Positions 7,710 to 15,429 of a stretch of DNA of 64,000 nt are shown in pieces (position 1 is the stretch's first letter; every line of letters starts with the position of its first letter). Below the pieces are notes generated by a model. The model searched no databases, had not been told where the DNA came from, and saw nothing but the letters and a program-made list of their open reading frames with translations. A program made the position numbers and the translations under genes. Origin of the DNA: Clostridium_AM sp900759715 (lineage in GTDB: Bacteria > Bacillota > Clostridia > Clostridiales > Clostridiaceae); contig CAAEXF010000103.1 in the NCBI GenBank assembly GCA_900759715.1, forward strand, positions 68,712 through 132,711, given 5' to 3'.

Positions 7710-8618
7710 TTATTTTATAAGGTCAAAATCTTTTAAAATCTTCACTCTCTTTACAGCTATATAACAAACCCAAATTTTTGTAACACTCCTAGCTGTTTCA
7801 CTATCTATTCCCCAGGAAAAATTAGGGCTCCAAAAGCCATCCTCCTTCAAGGTATTAAGCCAAAAGGATAAGTTTTTTTCCACAAAAGGCTCAACTAGTT
7901 TATACCACTGTGATTTAGGTGAATCTACTAAATCCAAAGGCTGTGGCACATATTCCGTCCATTTACTCTCATCAGTACAAAGACAACCTAGTATTCTTCT
8001 CTCCATAGATTTTATAGCTATATCGTCAATTGAAGTAGAGTTTAATTCTTTCAGTACTATAAACAATTCCTGCATACAATAACAATCATGTTCATCACAA
8101 GGTTCATTGCTATTTAAAAACTCTATACATCTGGCTGCTATTTCATAACCCAAAGACTTTTGTCCATCATTTCCATATTTAATAAAAGCTGAAGCAATAA
8201 CAGCACAAGGATTAGGACTAAACTTAGTGTCAGCTGCATAAGCCCACCAAGGCGCATGCGGAAAGTTCTCCACTTCCTTTGGCACCTTCTCCCAAAAGGA
8301 CGGTGTTTTTTGAATGGTCTTTTCAAAGTAACTTAGCAAGTTTTTAAACCAAGGCTCTTCGCAGTTAAGCTTACAATCATATGCAATAAGAATCGCTTCT
8401 GTAGATGCTATACTTGATGATGCTGGTAATAAAATATCCGCTTCTAGTCCATTTCCAAAACCACCATCACTATTTTGATATTTAACTAACTCTGACACTA
8501 TAGCTTCCTTACTTCCATTATTAAAAAGATAATTCCACTTTGCTTTTTCAATGTCTCTAGCATTATTAAATATGTGCTTCTGTATACTTTCCATTTGAGT
8601 TTTTTGTAACTTTTCCAT
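7710..8618 (-). CDS. alpha/alpha-toroid (prenyltransferase/cyclase-like) protein
   Basis: The protein has about 302 residues. LVKYQNSDGGFGNGLEAD near residues 45-60 matches the QxxDGGFG repeat of the squalene-cyclase/prenyltransferase-beta toroid. A later element (WLNTLKEDGFWSPNF, then SETARSVTKIWVCYIAVKR) looks like a second repeat. Catalytic DXDD of cyclases is not seen, so enzymatic activity is doubtful and the fold may serve another role. A GTG start at 8630 is possible, but ATG 8618 has GAGGTG at good spacing and is preferred. The AraC gene at 8667-9542 lies 48 bp upstream on the same strand and probably shares its transcript. Confidence 0.6.
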   Translation of the reverse strand: MEKLQKTQMESIQKHIFNNARDIEKAKWNYLFNNGSKEAIVSELVKYQNSDGGFGNGLEADILLPASSSIASTEAILIAYDCKLNCEEPWFKNLLSYFEKTIQKTPSFWEKVPKEVENFPHAPWWAYAADTKFSPNPCAVIASAFIKYGNDGQKSLGYEIAARCIEFLNSNEPCDEHDCYCMQELFIVLKELNSTSIDDIAIKSMERRILGCLCTDESKWTEYVPQPLDLVDSPKSQWYKLVEPFVEKNLSFWLNTLKEDGFWSPNFSWGIDSETARSVTKIWVCYIAVKRVKILKDFDLIK

Positions 8619-8666
8619 AGCGCACCTCACAAATTTTATTTTGTACTATGAATTTAGTTTACTGTC

Positions 8667-9542
8667 TTAATCTATTTTGGTATTGTAAAAATGCGACATT
8701 CCTTTATTTAACCCTTCAATAGATTTCGATGGAGTGCTGCCATGATATTTTTTAAAATCATTGATCATATGGGCTTGATCTGAATAACCATAATTATAGG
8801 TAATATCACTAAAACTTAAGTTTCTTTTGTAGACTAAATCTTTCCATATATTTTGATATCTAACTAAGCTGCAGCATTTTTTAGGAGTTATACCTATGTA
8901 TTCTCTAAAGATACGTTCTAATTGACGTGAACTAACACAGGTATACTGACTAATATCAAGGATTGTTGTTACACCTTTAGATTGTAAAATATGATATACT
9001 CCGTTTAATAAGTTGTTATTGCTAAAAGGCTTGTTATAAAGCTTTCTAAGTAATAATCTTTCCACATGATATACCCTTTCTTTGATTTGGGAGTGTTGTA
9101 TAACTATGTCCTCTATTTCCTTTTTCAAACTCTTAAAATATCTATCTACCTCTGAAAATTCATTACAAGCTTTAGGTAAATCCTTATCAGAAAACAAATT
9201 GACAGCCCAAAAATTAAAGCGAATACCGAAAGTAGAAACTATAGCTGATTTTTTCACTTCTGCTGTATAAAAAGGAGAATCGTTTATACTGCAAAACAGG
9301 TTGTCTAATTTGTTATTGCAGTAATCTATATCGAATATAATGTCCATGCAGCAATCTGGAATCACCAAATTTTTGCTTAAATTACTTACAGTTGATTCCT
9401 TATTTCTATAAGGTACAGGACTACCCCAAAAGCATCTGATATAAGGTTTTAAATCATTACAAGGTATAATTTCCATATAGGTATCTGATTTATTTAGTAT
9501 ATTAGCGGTTATTGGCTTAAATAAATTTGATAGTTCTTGCAC
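8667..9542 (-). CDS. AraC-family transcriptional regulator
   Basis: The protein has 291 residues. The N-terminal half (KPYIRCFWGSPVPY, VIPDCCMDIIFDI, FGIRFNFWAVN) resembles the DUF6597-type sensing domain found in many AraC regulators. The C-terminal 100 residues carry the two helix-turn-helix motifs (ISQYTCVSSRQLERIF and DITYNYGYSDQAHMINDFK, then HGSTP). The start is GTG with AGGTGGTG about 6 nt upstream. It lies between the SUFU gene and the toroid protein on the same strand, so all three may form one transcript. The ligand is unknown. Confidence 0.85.
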   Translation of the reverse strand: MQELSNLFKPITANILNKSDTYMEIIPCNDLKPYIRCFWGSPVPYRNKESTVSNLSKNLVIPDCCMDIIFDIDYCNNKLDNLFCSINDSPFYTAEVKKSAIVSTFGIRFNFWAVNLFSDKDLPKACNEFSEVDRYFKSLKKEIEDIVIQHSQIKERVYHVERLLLRKLYNKPFSNNNLLNGVYHILQSKGVTTILDISQYTCVSSRQLERIFREYIGITPKKCCSLVRYQNIWKDLVYKRNLSFSDITYNYGYSDQAHMINDFKKYHGSTPSKSIEGLNKGMSHFYNTKID

Positions 9543-9594
9543 CTATTTCACCACCTATTAAATGGAGTTATATTCTTTTACAAATACATTAATT

Positions 9595-10665
9595 TTAACC
9601 AATAACTTGTACTACTTTTCCTTCTTGGTCTCTTATTTCTGTTTTTTCTATTTTAAACTTTATCTTTTTCATTGTATTTAAAGTAAAACTTTTTTCCTTT
9701 GGAATTAATTCCGAAGCTATTTCAAGTGCTGTTTCTTTGCTTATCATAAGTTCTAAATCATTTTCATCAACCTTCACCGCTGGCTCTTTAGAATAAGTAA
9801 TAATTATATTGCTTTCCTTACCAATAAGAGTTAAGGGTCTGTCCTTTAGGATACGGCCTTTTAAAACTTTTCCTATAGTTTCAGCTTGGTGTGCACCTAT
9901 AGTGATTTCGTAACTTTTCCCGGTAAATAATCCCTTGTTCTCTTTCCAAGAAAGCTTATCATTAAACAGGGTTCCTGTGCTTGATCCGTCTCTCTCAGCA
10001 CCTTTTTCTATTAATATTTTTATAACTTCATTATTTAATAAAGAAGTTCTATTTAAATCCGTTATGTATAGATGCATGTATTTAGCAAATACCTTTAAAA
10101 ATTCAGTGCAGTTCCAACACTTTATTGCATCCTCCTCATCTACAGTTATTCCTACTACTTGTAAAAACTCAACTCTTCCATTTTGTGTATCCATAGCTGG
10201 TAATTCTGGATCTTCAACAAACGCTATAGCTCCTATTAATGAGTCTGTTCCAGCAGCAATTGGTCCGTTAGCATTTAGATAGTGTCCTGCTTTAAAATAG
10301 TTTCCTGTTGAAAATACGTATCTTGCAATGTTTTGAAGAAAATTCAGTGCCCAATTTGGCGGCTCCGTATCTGAAACCTCTTTTTTCACTCTAAAAGTAA
10401 GTTCAAAACCATATCCGCTGTAATCTGGATCTTCCCATTCTTTTTCGTAAAGCTCTGAAAATCCATATGTAACAAAATGCCAATGTGGAATAGGATCTTT
10501 TCTTTCATAAACACTTATTCCTTGTAAAGGGTCATTCCCACCTAAGAAGTAAGGTATCATTGTACCATAATGTTTAGGTTCTTGATTTTCATATATATTT
10601 TTTAACGCATCATCAATTGCTTGCCATCCTATAGCTTGTACTTCATCTTTATCTTCTTTACACAT
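9595..10665 (-). CDS. suppressor-of-fused (SUFU) domain protein
   Basis: The protein has 356 residues. Residues 10-190 carry the bacterial SUFU-domain signature: DPLQGISVYERKDPIPHWHFVTYGFSELY, described here by its core HWHFVTYGFSELY, followed by GYGFELTFRV. In bacteria SUFU domains often act as immunity proteins against polymorphic toxins or as stand-alone cytoplasmic proteins. No toxin gene is adjacent, so the role here is open. The C-terminal third (PLTLIGKESNIIITYSKEPA and on) has a beta-rich pattern. ATG is preceded by GGAGGAATTGTT. The cell location is cytoplasmic, as no signal or membrane segment is seen. Confidence 0.8.
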   Translation of the reverse strand: MCKEDKDEVQAIGWQAIDDALKNIYENQEPKHYGTMIPYFLGGNDPLQGISVYERKDPIPHWHFVTYGFSELYEKEWEDPDYSGYGFELTFRVKKEVSDTEPPNWALNFLQNIARYVFSTGNYFKAGHYLNANGPIAAGTDSLIGAIAFVEDPELPAMDTQNGRVEFLQVVGITVDEEDAIKCWNCTEFLKVFAKYMHLYITDLNRTSLLNNEVIKILIEKGAERDGSSTGTLFNDKLSWKENKGLFTGKSYEITIGAHQAETIGKVLKGRILKDRPLTLIGKESNIIITYSKEPAVKVDENDLELMISKETALEIASELIPKEKSFTLNTMKKIKFKIEKTEIRDQEGKVVQVIG

Positions 10666-10689
10666 AACAATTCCTCCTTAAAAGTATAT

Positions 10690-10883
10690 CTAAAACTCTA
10701 AAATCATATCATACCACTCAGCACCGCCGTGTACTGATTTAGATACACCTTTATTTTTATATCCAAACTTTGTATAATAATGAATGCATTCTTCTTTATA
10801 TAAAGTTCTATTTCGCTTTTAACACTCCTGAGCATTTTTTCTGCAGCACCTCTATCATAACTCATATTCGGATCTGTATAAAC
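10690..10883 (-). pseudogene. GNAT acetyltransferase remnant
   Basis: Two pieces of one GNAT-like C-terminus are visible in different frames. DPNMSYDRGAAEKMLRSVK lies near 10870-10815. LYKEECIHYYTKFGYKNKG followed by SVHGGAEWYDMILEF and a stop lies at 10690-10810. The second piece is typical of the end of acetyltransferases (tyrosine-containing FGYK, GGAEWYDM). A frameshift near 10815 and loss of the N-terminal half mean it is not functional. Confidence 0.6.
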
Positions 10884-10888
10884 TAAAA

Positions 10889-10935
10889 AAGAATTGTAAG
10901 CAGATTAATTGATTAAAACTCCACTTACAGTTCTT
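10889..10935 (-). terminator. terminator, third copy of the dispersed hairpin
   Basis: The minus strand reads AGAACTGTAAGTGGA, a loop, then TCTGCTTACAATTCT and TTTTTTAG. It is the hairpin of 1115-1160 and 7228-7273 without the flanking array sequence. It would end transcripts from the small gene at 11009-11356. Confidence 0.7.
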
Positions 10936-11008
10936 TTATTTAACTTCTATTTCTATACCTATGCTAAAAAATTAAACTGAATAACCACTGTACATTCTTA
11001 CTACAAAA

Positions 11009-11356
11009 TTATTCTTCTTTCCTACTGCATTTTTTATGGATATAGTTTTCATAGCCCTCAGCTTTGCAGATATCGTCCCCCTGATAAATAGGCTCACTGC
11101 AGTAATCACATATATTATTGTACATCGCTGTTTTATCTGTGTCTGGAATAGCTTTAGGCTTTTTCTTCTCTGCTTCCTGGTCTAGTTCCTTTATCTTTTT
11201 CTTAATTACCTGCTTATTGTTGCTGCATATAAGCCAATTGATATAATTATCCAAATTCCCTCTGAACATGGTTTCCGCTTTTTGTTTGGCTGCATCTATA
11301 ACATAATCATCTAAATTAACAGTAAAACGTTTTGTCTTTAATTTTGGCCTCCCCAT
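11009..11356 (-). CDS. small DNA-binding-like protein with Cys-rich tail
   Basis: The protein has 115 residues. The N-terminal 55 residues (KRFTVNLDDYVIDAAKQKAE) look like a ribbon-helix-helix or omega-repressor-like arrangement: one short beta strand followed by two helices. A lysine-rich linker precedes a C-terminal CDYC, a further Cys (DDIC) and HKKC, which could bind one zinc ion. Basic charge and the putative zinc knuckle suggest nucleic-acid binding. No named family is recognised. The start has AGGAGAG upstream and the gene ends before the repeat hairpin at 10889-10935. Confidence 0.5.
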   Translation of the reverse strand: MGRPKLKTKRFTVNLDDYVIDAAKQKAETMFRGNLDNYINWLICSNNKQVIKKKIKELDQEAEKKKPKAIPDTDKTAMYNNICDYCSEPIYQGDDICKAEGYENYIHKKCSRKEE

Positions 11357-11542
11357 ATAACTCTCCTACTAACTTTCTATCTACTAGCAGAGTATGCATG
11401 AACTATTAAATTTGTTACAAAACTCTAAATGTATTCTTAATTCATGCTGAACATATAAAAAACCATATCAGATTTCTCTAATACAGTCATTTGTATTCGT
11501 CGGTTTTAATAGTGAAGACAAGCCGTAATTAAATAAATTACA

Positions 11543-13426
11543 TTAAATTGATATTGAATATACATCGGAGAATTCTATGTTTATCCTCTCTACATTGCTT
11601 TCACAAAATGCCTTATCTTCATAATTTTCATTATTAACGTATTCTGCAGGCAATACTATTGTAAATTCACAGCCTTCTCCTTCTTCACTAGTAACGCTTA
11701 TTTTACCACCATGTATTTCAATAAAGGATTTAACAAGATACAATCCTATTCCAGTTCCTTCACATTGCCTTGAAAGTGAACGGTTCGCTTGTCCAAAGCG
11801 TTCAAATATAACATTAATCATGCTCTGAGGAATACCTTGTCCATTATCTTTTACTGTAATAATAACGCTTTCTCCCTTATCTTCTAAATTTACATATATA
11901 TGTCCATTAGAGCTAGTATATTTAAAAGCATTAGATAGTAAGTTCAATATTACCCGTTCTATTTTATCATGATCAAAAGCCATAATTTTTTCTTCAACAT
12001 TAGTATCAAATATAAGTTCTATATCCTTGCTTTTTACATAAGCTGCTACGGACTGAGTAATATCTTCAATAACACTTACTATGTTATCGTTTCTTTTGTT
12101 GACTTTAACAAATCCAGAATCAACTTTAGTAATATCCATAAGATTATTTATTAATCTGGTCATTCTAAAACAATTTTGTTTCATTATCTTTAAATATGAT
12201 TTGCATTTATCTATATTATCAATATTAAAATTTTCAAAATACAAACTCATTGTTTGAATAGCGATAGAAATAACATTAACTGGTGTTTTAAATTCATGAG
12301 AGATATTAGTAAAAAACTCTGTTATAAAGGTATTAAATTCTCTAGATTCATTCAATAGTTTTAAATTTTTTTCTACATCATGCTTTAATGTTTCTATTTG
12401 TTTCTCTGATGTTATATCAAGTAAAAAAGTCAATACTGAAGCTCTTCCCTCATATATATAAAAAGAAGATGTATTACGCACTGCAATTGAGTTACCTTTG
12501 CAGCTTAGTATGTTTTCTTCATATGTAACTTTAGAAAGCTTATCGCTAACTATATTTAAATACTTTTCTTTTGTAGACATTATATTATTTTGTGAGTAAT
12601 ACTTATAGACTAATTCATTATTTAATTGTAGAGGATTTTCATATCCCAGCAATCTAGCTGCACTTTTATTTGCATACAAAATTTTGCCATCAGCATGAAC
12701 AATGATAGCATTTTGTGAATTTTCAAATAATATATCGTAGCATACTTTATTTTTCAATAATGATTCCTCAATAATACGTCTCTCTGTATTCTGTTCCTCT
12801 AATTCAGTGCTTAATAATTTAAGCTGATTGTCCTTTTTTCTTTTATTTTCATTTTCTAGTTCTACGTAATATCCTAAAATCCATGCAACAAAAATAAAAA
12901 CGCCCACCATTATTAAATCTTTTTGAAAATCCATATTAATTCCATTAACTGTTGGAGTATATAACAAATCTACTCCAAGGATAAATATAGACGAAAAAAG
13001 TGAGGTAAAAATCCCGTATCGTAATCCATATTTAATAACTGAACATGTTATTAATAATAAAAATAAATACTTATATTCATTATAGAATGAATTAAATAAA
13101 TATATGGGTAAATAAATAATTAGTATAAAAAAAATATTTTCAATTAACCATAAAATCTTAAGTACATTAGCTGGTAATTTTAGTTTTAAATTAGTTATTA
13201 CCCAAATTACATATGCTAATGCCAAAAAACCAAAGAGAAATGCATTAGTATACAAATTAAATCGACCAATATTTTTTATATTCAAAACCATCTGACGACT
13301 ATTTGGATTAATATGTAGATTAATATATATAATTATAATAATGAATGCTATTATTGCAATCTTCATAATAGATAATATCATAAATATATTATTTTCATTA
13401 TCATTTTCATCTATATGCTGTTTCAT
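11543..13426 (-). CDS. orphan multi-TM PAS sensor histidine kinase
   Basis: The protein has 627 residues. Six or so membrane helices lie in residues 15-190 (e.g. MKIAIIAFIIIIIYI, LFLLLITCSVIKYG, LIMVGVFIFVAWILGYY). Then come a short coiled coil, a PAS domain near 230-345 (ILFENSQNAIIVHADGKILY), HisKA with His near 375 (TNISHEFKTPVNVI), and an ATPase domain (NLLSNAFKYTSSNG, DNGQGIP, GTGIGLYLVK). No response regulator follows. Kinases of this build in clostridia can phosphorylate Spo0A directly, which is inference here. It is the last gene after the AgrD-like peptide gene on the same strand, 107 bp downstream, so it could be its receptor. Confidence 0.88.
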   Translation of the reverse strand: MKQHIDENDNENNIFMILSIMKIAIIAFIIIIIYINLHINPNSRQMVLNIKNIGRFNLYTNAFLFGFLALAYVIWVITNLKLKLPANVLKILWLIENIFFILIIYLPIYLFNSFYNEYKYLFLLLITCSVIKYGLRYGIFTSLFSSIFILGVDLLYTPTVNGINMDFQKDLIMVGVFIFVAWILGYYVELENENKRKKDNQLKLLSTELEEQNTERRIIEESLLKNKVCYDILFENSQNAIIVHADGKILYANKSAARLLGYENPLQLNNELVYKYYSQNNIMSTKEKYLNIVSDKLSKVTYEENILSCKGNSIAVRNTSSFYIYEGRASVLTFLLDITSEKQIETLKHDVEKNLKLLNESREFNTFITEFFTNISHEFKTPVNVISIAIQTMSLYFENFNIDNIDKCKSYLKIMKQNCFRMTRLINNLMDITKVDSGFVKVNKRNDNIVSVIEDITQSVAAYVKSKDIELIFDTNVEEKIMAFDHDKIERVILNLLSNAFKYTSSNGHIYVNLEDKGESVIITVKDNGQGIPQSMINVIFERFGQANRSLSRQCEGTGIGLYLVKSFIEIHGGKISVTSEEGEGCEFTIVLPAEYVNNENYEDKAFCESNVERINIEFSDVYSISI

Positions 13427-13533
13427 AAGTGAATCCCTCCAAACCCAAAATTATTTATAAAAGATAAAAATTACTAATTAAAAAACCAGTAATCTTTATC
13501 TTTAAAAATGTTTATTTATAATTTTTTCATACC

Positions 13534-13671
13534 TTATTCTCTAAGGCACCTAGGTTCTTTCGGTTGATAAAGAGCCCACATACAAGCTGAAGCTGAAGTT
13601 GATAATGCTGCAAATGTACATATTAGCGTAGCAAAATTAAGAAACAACTTTACAATCTTACTTTTCATCAT
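13534..13671 (-). CDS. agrD: AgrD-like cyclic lactone autoinducer prepeptide
   Basis: The protein has 45 residues. An amphipathic leader (MMKSKIVKLFLNFATLICTF) is followed by AALSTSASACMWALYQPKEP and RCLRE. Ala-Cys-x-x-x followed by Tyr-Gln-Pro-Lys-x-Pro and a charged Cys-Leu-Arg-Glu tail is the recognisable plan of clostridial AgrD precursors. In these the Cys forms the thiolactone ring and the acidic tail is removed by AgrB. GGGGG lies 6 nt before the first ATG. The gene overlaps the end of the 62-codon gene by 14 nt, indicating coupled translation. No agrB lies nearby. Confidence 0.85.
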   Translation of the reverse strand: MMKSKIVKLFLNFATLICTFAALSTSASACMWALYQPKEPRCLRE

Positions 13672-13846
13672 ACTTTCCCCCTTTTCTCAATATAGTTTTA
13701 ATACAATAAAACTCAAAATATATTTTGTGAAATATAAACAGCATTGTTATTAATAAAGAAAAAATTAATTTTTTATATTTCTCAACAGCTAAAACTAATT
13801 CGCTCTTTCTTTCGACAGTAACTGTAAACTTTTCAGTCAGTGACAT
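13658..13846 (-). CDS. small membrane protein of the agr-like operon
   Basis: The protein has 62 residues with one hydrophobic segment (LIFSLLITMLFIFHKIYF) flanked by charged ends. It is not recognised as a known family. Its ATG lies inside the last codons of the upstream gene (14-nt overlap) and its own end overlaps the agrD-like start by 14 nt. The tight overlaps on both sides support a real, co-translated gene. The function is unknown; a helper in peptide export or signal reception is a guess from context. Confidence 0.6.
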   Translation of the reverse strand: MSLTEKFTVTVERKSELVLAVEKYKKLIFSLLITMLFIFHKIYFEFYCIKTILRKGGKYDEK

Positions 13847-14300
13847 TTTCTAATTCTTCTTTCCTTTTTATAAAATAGTGAATTATTATGATAAATAGGG
13901 CTGCAATAATTAACGATGGAATACCAAACACAGATTTTATAATAGGGCTCGAAAATTCAATGTCTGTATTGCCATTTAGTAAACTTAACATTGCTATATT
14001 TAAAAATTCACTTAAGCTCAATATTAAGGTCATAAGTAGAGTCCCATATATTGCCTTTACTATTGGTATGCCAATAATAACCATAGTACATATAATCAAA
14101 ACAACACCAATAAATGTATGTATTCCAAAATAAATGGGAAGCATTCTTATAAAAAAGTCGATTACTCCTATTATTATTCCGGAAAATATGTAAATTTTCA
14201 TATCGATTGACTTTCTAGCTACTACGCATATTCCCCAAATTATCAATAAAGCTTCAGGAAAACTTCTTAACAAAATTTCTATATAATGGAGTTTTAACAT
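13833..14300 (-). CDS. AgrC-like membrane sensor module without kinase domain
   Basis: The protein has 155 residues, nearly all membrane-embedded (five or so helices, e.g. GVVLIICTMVIIGIPIVKAI and SLIIAALFIIIIHYFIKR). The pattern RSFPEALLIIWGICVV, then RMLPIYFGIHTFI and TLLMTLILSLSEFLNI, resembles the N-terminal membrane half of AgrC-type sensors. It ends before any HisKA domain. The AgrB cysteine-protease His/Cys pair is not evident, so it is not called AgrB. It is the first gene of the overlapping set leading to the AgrD-like peptide and the kinase. ATG follows AAAGGT. Confidence 0.6.
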   Translation of the reverse strand: MLKLHYIEILLRSFPEALLIIWGICVVARKSIDMKIYIFSGIIIGVIDFFIRMLPIYFGIHTFIGVVLIICTMVIIGIPIVKAIYGTLLMTLILSLSEFLNIAMLSLLNGNTDIEFSSPIIKSVFGIPSLIIAALFIIIIHYFIKRKEELENVTD

Positions 14301-14340
14301 ATTTTTTATAACCTTTCTTCACAATTTTATGATTTTTTAA

Positions 14341-14515
14341 ATGAAACTCCTCTTCCTCATATCAGAGGAGTAAGCGACCATATCAAAATCGGCACGCTGT
14401 GTAAGTGACTATCACCAAATCAGCACTCTGTGTAAGCGATCATCTCAAAATCATAGATTTTGGATGCCTACTTAAGATTTGGGATATCTACTTAAGATTT
14501 TGGCTCTCTGCTTAC
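14341..14515 (-). repeat. family B palindromic repeat, copy 1
   Basis: Read on the minus strand it begins at a TAA stop (14512-14514) of a short open frame. It continues with AAATCTTAAGTAG-type units, then about 31-bp units (ATTTTGAGATGATCGCTTAC, ACAGAGTG), and ends in a hairpin CTCCTC/GAGGAG with TTTCAT. Copies with the same order of parts lie at 31031-31170 and 50249-50473. It sits in the 500-bp gap between luxS and the agr-like genes. Confidence 0.8.
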
Positions 14516-14601
14516 AAAAAATAACAATTATTTTTTACAAATATATAATTTTCTTCATATACTTTAACTAATTTTCTATATATTGTATTATTCGATATTA
14601 A
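14512..14601 (-). pseudogene. short open frame ended by family B repeat
   Basis: A 29-codon open frame (ISNNTIYRKLVKVYEENY and on to NNCYFL) has a good AGGAGGG 12 nt upstream but no ATG, GTG or TTG start. Its stop codon is the first base triplet of the repeat. It may be the remnant of a small gene whose 3' end was replaced by the element. The identity is unknown. Confidence 0.25.
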
Positions 14602-14743
14602 TTGTGAATTCCCTCCTTATTTTGTTAAATTAACTCTACTTTATTTTAATTATATTTTTTGTCTTAATTTCATCATGATTCCGACCCATGCCGCGCCTCC
14701 TTCTTCCGAAACTTGCTTTTAAAAACTCCCTCAATAAAACAAA

Positions 14744-14773
14744 ACTCCCTGTTGTTTCTCAACAACAAGGAGT
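14744..14773 (-). terminator. luxS terminator
   Basis: On the minus strand ACTCCTTGTTGTT pairs with AACAACAGGGAGT, followed by TTTGTTTT. It lies 28 bp past the luxS stop codon. Confidence 0.85.
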
Positions 14774-14800
14774 ACAATTATAAATCAACTAAAGTTTCTA

Positions 14801-15280
14801 CTAGTCTGGATAATATAAGTTTTTATCAGTTATATTTAATAAAACTTCATTTAAAAATTTATTAGCTAAGTATTTTGCCATAGGCAGATTCATATCTAAA
14901 TAATTACCGCAATCTCTTGCAGAAGCACCAGGTACCTCCCCTTCAAATCTTGCAATAAAACGAAACATTTCTACTAATAGATCAATTATATCCTTTGACT
15001 CATAATCTCCACTTAAAAGTAAATAAAATCCTGTTCTACATCCCATAGGTCCAAAGTAAACTATTTTTGAGCCATAGTCACTGTGATTTCTTAAAAAAGT
15101 TGCAGCTAAATGCTCTATAGCATGCATCTCTGCAGTGTTCATAACAGGCTCAGCATTTGGTCTAGTCATTCTAATATCAAAAGTGGTAACAACTGACTGT
15201 CCAACGTTATCTTTTCTTGAAACGTAAACACCAGGGTATAGTTCTAAATGATTTATAGTGAAGCTTGTAATTTTCTCCAT
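14801..15280 (-). CDS. luxS: S-ribosylhomocysteine lyase
   Basis: The protein has 159 residues, the full family length. It cleaves S-ribosylhomocysteine to homocysteine and DPD, the precursor of autoinducer-2, in the activated methyl cycle. Metal ligands are seen in HAIEH (His53, His57) and DCGNY (Cys124). The catalytic Cys81 is in GPMGCRTGFY and the acid/base Glu56 is present. It is a single gene with AGGAGG before the ATG and its own terminator downstream. It lies next to the agr-like peptide locus, though separated by a terminator and a repeat. Confidence 0.97.
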   Translation of the reverse strand: MEKITSFTINHLELYPGVYVSRKDNVGQSVVTTFDIRMTRPNAEPVMNTAEMHAIEHLAATFLRNHSDYGSKIVYFGPMGCRTGFYLLLSGDYESKDIIDLLVEMFRFIARFEGEVPGASARDCGNYLDMNLPMAKYLANKFLNEVLLNITDKNLYYPD

Positions 15281-15344
15281 TTGTTTTCCTCCTAAGTTAA
15301 AATAAAATTTATATGAAACTAATTTATTTCAAATTACAACAATT

Positions 15345-15374
15345 AAGATATTGCACATTAATTTGCAATATCTT
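15345..15374 (-). terminator. terminator after the bactofilin operon
   Basis: AAGATATTGCA (15345-15355) and TGCAATATCTT (15364-15374) form a perfect 11-bp stem 55 bp beyond the stop codon at 15430. The T tract on the minus strand is weak (AATTGTTG). Confidence 0.6.
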
Positions 15375-15429
15375 ATATAATAACATTAAAATCTATTGAG
15401 TTCAATTTGATGAAGATATATTTATATAC

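Noticed and set aside
13833..14300. AgrB peptidase
   Set aside because: It is next to an AgrD-like gene and very hydrophobic, but it is short (155 residues) and lacks the conserved His and Cys pair spacing of AgrB. The sequence looks more like the AgrC membrane half.
14700..14740. small gene with AAGGAGG and ATG GGT CGG
   Set aside because: The frame stops after 17 codons and shows no recognisable peptide. It is kept only as a note under the disrupted frame near luxS.
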